Source of the DNA: Clitopilus passeckerianus
Lineage: Eukaryota; Basidiomycota; Agaricomycetes; Agaricales; Entolomataceae
NCBI GenBank assembly: GCA_944990035.1
Contig: CALYLX010000094.1
Coordinates: forward strand, 143,175 to 207,174
DNA: 64,000 nt
Direction: 5' to 3'
Shown here: positions 61,301 through 64,000 of the stretch, piece by piece
How the letters are laid out: each line of letters opens with the position of its first letter
Position numbering within the stretch: position 1 is the stretch's first letter
Translations under genes and position numbers: made by a program
The notes under the pieces: generated by a model
What the model saw: only the letters and a program-made list of their open reading frames with translations
Database searches by the model: none
What the model was told of the DNA's origin: nothing

Positions 61301-62393
61301 GGTTGTGATTCTGCATCCTTTGCTATGTCAAAGGTGACATACACAGAGAGTGAGGTGTGGTCGTCTTTGTACACCAGTTCTGCTTCGGCCAACGCGGAAC
61401 GGGAAGAGGGCGAGTAATGGACTGGTCGATAATGACGGTATATGAGCCCTGTAAAGTAAGAAATCAGCAAAACAATTCGGTTAACTTGCTTACAGGATAC
61501 CTGCCTTTCTCTACCATCTTCTGGAATATCCTCAACTGCCGCATCTCATAGCCATGGTCTGCAAAGATTAGTACGTAGTTCAGCCTCCTCAAAGGTTCAT
61601 TTACCCAGCGTGCGATATGTTGTTTCCTGACCCCAATCGGCTAATATGCCGAAGTGGTGAAATTGTTTCATCTGGGATGTTACTTCGCGTCTTGCAACTG
61701 CTTCTGCCGCTTTGCGGATTTCCGCGGGAGGAAGGCTTCGAGGATCTACCTGACAGATACTATGAGGACGTTTTAGTAGCAATGTGAGATACGGCGTACC
61801 TTCAGCTCTTGCAAGGCTTTATTTTCGATTGGAAGGCCGTGGCAATCCCAGCCAGGAATGTAGCTAATAAACTGTGAGTGTCTTGTATCGGGTTGGTGAG
61901 GCGCTGAGACGCACTTGATCTTTCTCCCTTGAGAAAGGTGGAACCGGTTGATGATATCCTTCAATATTTTGTTCAGCGCATGACCTATTAAGAGGGATTT
62001 GTATTGAGTATTCGTAGTCTTGACGAATGCAGAGCGTACCCATGTGCAAGTCACCATTGGCATATGGAGGTCCATCGTGGAATACCCAAAGTGGGCCTTT
62101 GGCATTTTCTGACTTCAAAGCTACTTTCAGTCATGGCCTCAATTCCTTGAACCCGGAGGACGTACCTGCCAGCGGTAGAGCTCATCGCATGTTCGCGCCT
62201 GAAACGGGACCTCACTCTTCTCCGGAGTTGCACGAAGAGGGAAAGCAGTTTTTGGGAGATTCAAGGTCGCGGAATACGCTTTATTGTCAGGAGCTTTATT
62301 CCAGTTTGCTGCCGAGATCGAGAATGAGCGATGACTATTCTGCCATTCGGGTTTGCGAACCTTGGCAGAGATGCCACGCAGGATAGGCCGCAT
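58342..62393 (-). CDS. Mitochondrial isoleucyl-tRNA synthetase
   Basis: A class I synthetase of about 1,000 residues in many exons. The start at 62393 gives [17 protein letters not shown], an Arg-rich presequence. The HIGH-type signature is split by an intron: [12 protein letters not shown] joined to [14 protein letters not shown]. The core has [27 protein letters not shown] and [12 protein letters not shown] (KMSKS at about 59801-59815). The C-terminal exons end with a zinc finger, [19 protein letters not shown]. That finger and the bacterial-like order identify the organellar ISM1-type enzyme rather than the cytosolic one. It charges mitochondrial tRNA-Ile and edits misactivated valine. An in-frame upstream Met at 62447 is less likely because the presequence already begins at 62393. 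Confidence 0.95.
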
Positions 62394-63019
62394 CCGTCGC
62401 CCCGATACCTGGAAGAGGGATGTTAGGAAAGCAGAGGAAGTGCCCAAACAAGCTCAGGATATTGTCTCGAGCGTCTTCACTGACTTCAACGGCGACGGAC
62501 GCGACGTCGGCAAAGACGGGACACGCACGTGATGGCAATGCCAAAAGCCATATTTCCGAAAACTCTCGGAAGACAGTGTGGTCTGCATCCACCAACAGCT
62601 CTCCCACTGCCAAAGGATATGCTTCGTCTCATCCGTTGAGTAGTCAATCAACGAATGCATCGATTGGACACAGGCATGATATGAAAATAGGCACCTGTCC
62701 TCCAATTTACAGCCATGGGGCTACTGCCAATTCTCCGTGTCCCAAAGCCCTACTTCGACGACCATATTCCTCATGGTTAAGCTCTACAACGCAAATCTCA
62801 CGGACCGGCGGCAGGATAACTGTCTGCTCGTTTGAATGCTCGGACCGTCTACATGGCTTCGTTGAGTCTTGTTGACCATCCGGAAGCTTGGAGCAACTGC
62901 CTTATGACGCCCTCCCGTGATCTCGAACCTCGGAAGAACTCTCTTTTCAATTGCACATTATGTATCATGGGGGGTTACAGAGGCTTCTGCTCCCGGGAGA
63001 TGTCAATCAGTTAAAATGC
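62394..63019. other. Divergent intergenic region between the IleRS and GH16-like genes
   Basis: About 630 bp. A 151-codon plus-strand frame (62420-62875) and overlapping minus-strand frames have no recognisable domain and a Ser/Thr-rich composition, so I treat them as chance. The TATA box of the GH16-like gene follows immediately. Confidence 0.4.
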
Positions 63020-63026
63020 TATAAAA
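63020..63026 (+). promoter_or_regulatory. TATA box of the GH16-like gene
   Basis: TATAAAA lies 45-51 bp upstream of the ATG at 63071. Confidence 0.6.
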
Positions 63027-63070
63027 CCAACACCATATTATGCACTCGTTTGGTTGTTTCGGTGGGCAGC

Positions 63071-64000
63071 ATGAGGTTAGTGTCCTCCGAATCTCTGCCA
63101 ATAACCGATGCTGACCTGAAAACACTTCTAGATCGTTATTCAATTTCGTTGCCCTGAGCACGTTGTCCGTGCTGAGCTTTTCTCCCTCTGCAAATGCAGC
63201 GACTACCGTGATACCTTCAAATTCCTTCTCTTCCTATTCTACTTTCGAGAGCTACTGGGCTTACCTCTACCCTTGGGGATCTGACCATAATGGAAGTAAG
63301 TTATTCTGAAGCGGATTTTTTATTGAGATTCATGGTCTCATACTGATCTCTTTCCCAGGTGCCCGTATGAAAGGGAGTTCCTCGGACCATTCTAATATTG
63401 TTGTTGGCTCCAATACCCTGAGCCTTATTGCAACCCCAACGTCAAATCCCTCCCCACCCACGAGCAGTTCTAACCCTCACCCTGCTATCCACTATGCCAG
63501 GTATTTACTCCGTTATGTCTGAGATAATAGAGCTAACGAAGATTGACCAGTGGGGCTGTCCATGCGAAATCCCAGATTACGGTGACACAATCCAATAGCT
63601 ACACCATCTCCGGTGAATTTAGTGCACCCACTGTCAAAGGTACTTGGCCTGCTTTCTGGTAAGCCGAACACCTCTATTATACGAATTAAGTCACTTAAGT
63701 CCCTTGTAGGTTGACTGTAAGCATCGATTTCTTGACGGATAATCATCCTTTCTTTCTAACTTCGATGCTCAGGCTGTCAATGGCTGGCCCCCTGAAGTCG
63801 ATATTGGTGAATGGAAAGGCACCAATAACAACTGGTACAACACCTTCAACACTTCTTCAATCGTCCGATCCGATCTTGTCGCCTGGCCCGCCGACCTATC
63901 TTTCCACTCAATCAAGGCTGTGCTCACTGCCGAGTCCAACAACGCTGATGTCAAGATCGACTTCTATATGGACAACGCTCTCAGGGCGACGCAGTATGGC
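63071..64000 (+). CDS. Secreted GH16-like glycoside hydrolase (3' truncated by the window)
   Basis: Exon 1 holds only ATG AG. The next exon completes a signal peptide (MRSLFNFVALSTLSVLSFS...NA) and YWAYLYPWGSDHNG, with a Ser/Thr/Pro stretch (TSNPSPPTSSSNPHP). Later exons read QITVTQSNSYTISGEF, GTWPAFWLTAVNGW and PEVDIGEWKG. EVDIGE fits the GH16 active-site pattern ExDxxE, with nucleophile and acid/base Glu. An unusually small exon (63710-63716, 7 nt) encodes part of Trp plus Leu-Thr inside FWLT. GH16 enzymes cut beta-1,3/1,4-glucans or related polymers. The frame is open at 64000 (FYMDNALRATQYG), so the C-terminus is missing. Confidence 0.88.
63710..63716 (+). other. 7-nt microexon of the GH16-like gene
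   Basis: Flanked by introns 63659-63709 (GTAAGC...TTGTAG) and 63717-63772 (GTAAGC...CTCAG). Only its inclusion gives the conserved FWLTAVNGW. Confidence 0.8.

Noticed and set aside
62420..62875. 151-codon plus-strand frame between the IleRS and GH16-like genes
   Set aside because: Low-complexity Ser/Thr composition, overlapping equally long frames on the other strand, and partly over the IleRS 5' region.
1..64000. Transposons, tRNA, rRNA or CRISPR arrays
   Set aside because: I saw no reverse transcriptase, integrase or transposase motif, no tRNA-like A/B box pair in the gene-free stretches and no regularly spaced repeats. A covariance-model scan would be needed to exclude tRNAs.

Overview
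The window is nuclear DNA of a filamentous fungus, most likely an Agaricomycete (Basidiomycota). Genes are dense and lie on both strands. They are cut by many GT-AG introns of about 43-65 bp. The families fit a mushroom-type fungus: a multi-spanning DUF6533-like membrane protein, two F-box/leucine-rich proteins, a NACHT-ankyrin NLR, a UstYa/DUF3328 oxidase-like protein beside a cytochrome P450, and secreted plant cell-wall enzymes (PL4, GH16). I saw no intact transposon, rRNA, tRNA or CRISPR array. I cannot name the species.

Layout. 1-6.3 kb is accessory: a very short secreted peptide reading frame at the left edge, 2.8 kb of non-coding DNA with palindromic repeats, then a convergent UstYa-like gene and P450. 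7-9 kb holds a diverged B-type cyclin; about 9.7-10.3 kb may hold a small cysteine-containing gene. 10.6-12.9 kb is a PTEN-like phosphatase, 13.6-16.4 kb a secreted rhamnogalacturonan lyase and 17.4-19.4 kb a seven-helix receptor. 19.7-35.3 kb is a housekeeping block: a CBS-domain protein divergent from MLH1, then a Furry/Mor2/Tao3 scaffold divergent from proteasome subunit Rpn1.

35.5-41.6 kb holds two F-box-like genes around an alpha/beta hydrolase. 42.2-44.2 kb is a second, more canonical B-type cyclin with the same intron position and N-terminal motif as the first. 46.3-53.9 kb is accessory: a DUF6533-like membrane protein, a NACHT-ankyrin NLR with an apparent one-base frameshift just before its P-loop, and another multi-spanning membrane protein. 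54.4-62.4 kb carries two tRNA synthetases: a ProRS whose longest frame begins with a mitochondrial presequence followed by a second start, and a mitochondrial-type IleRS. The right edge cuts a secreted GH16-like gene with a 7-nt microexon.

Functional threads: secreted pectin and glucan processing (PL4, GH16); signalling (receptor, PTEN, Furry scaffold); cell cycle and proteostasis (two cyclins, F-box proteins, Rpn1); DNA repair (MLH1); organellar translation (ProRS, IleRS); and two candidate accessory systems, the UstYa-P450 pair and the NLR locus. Gene ends come from reading frames, splice signals and remembered family patterns. No database search or transcript evidence was available.
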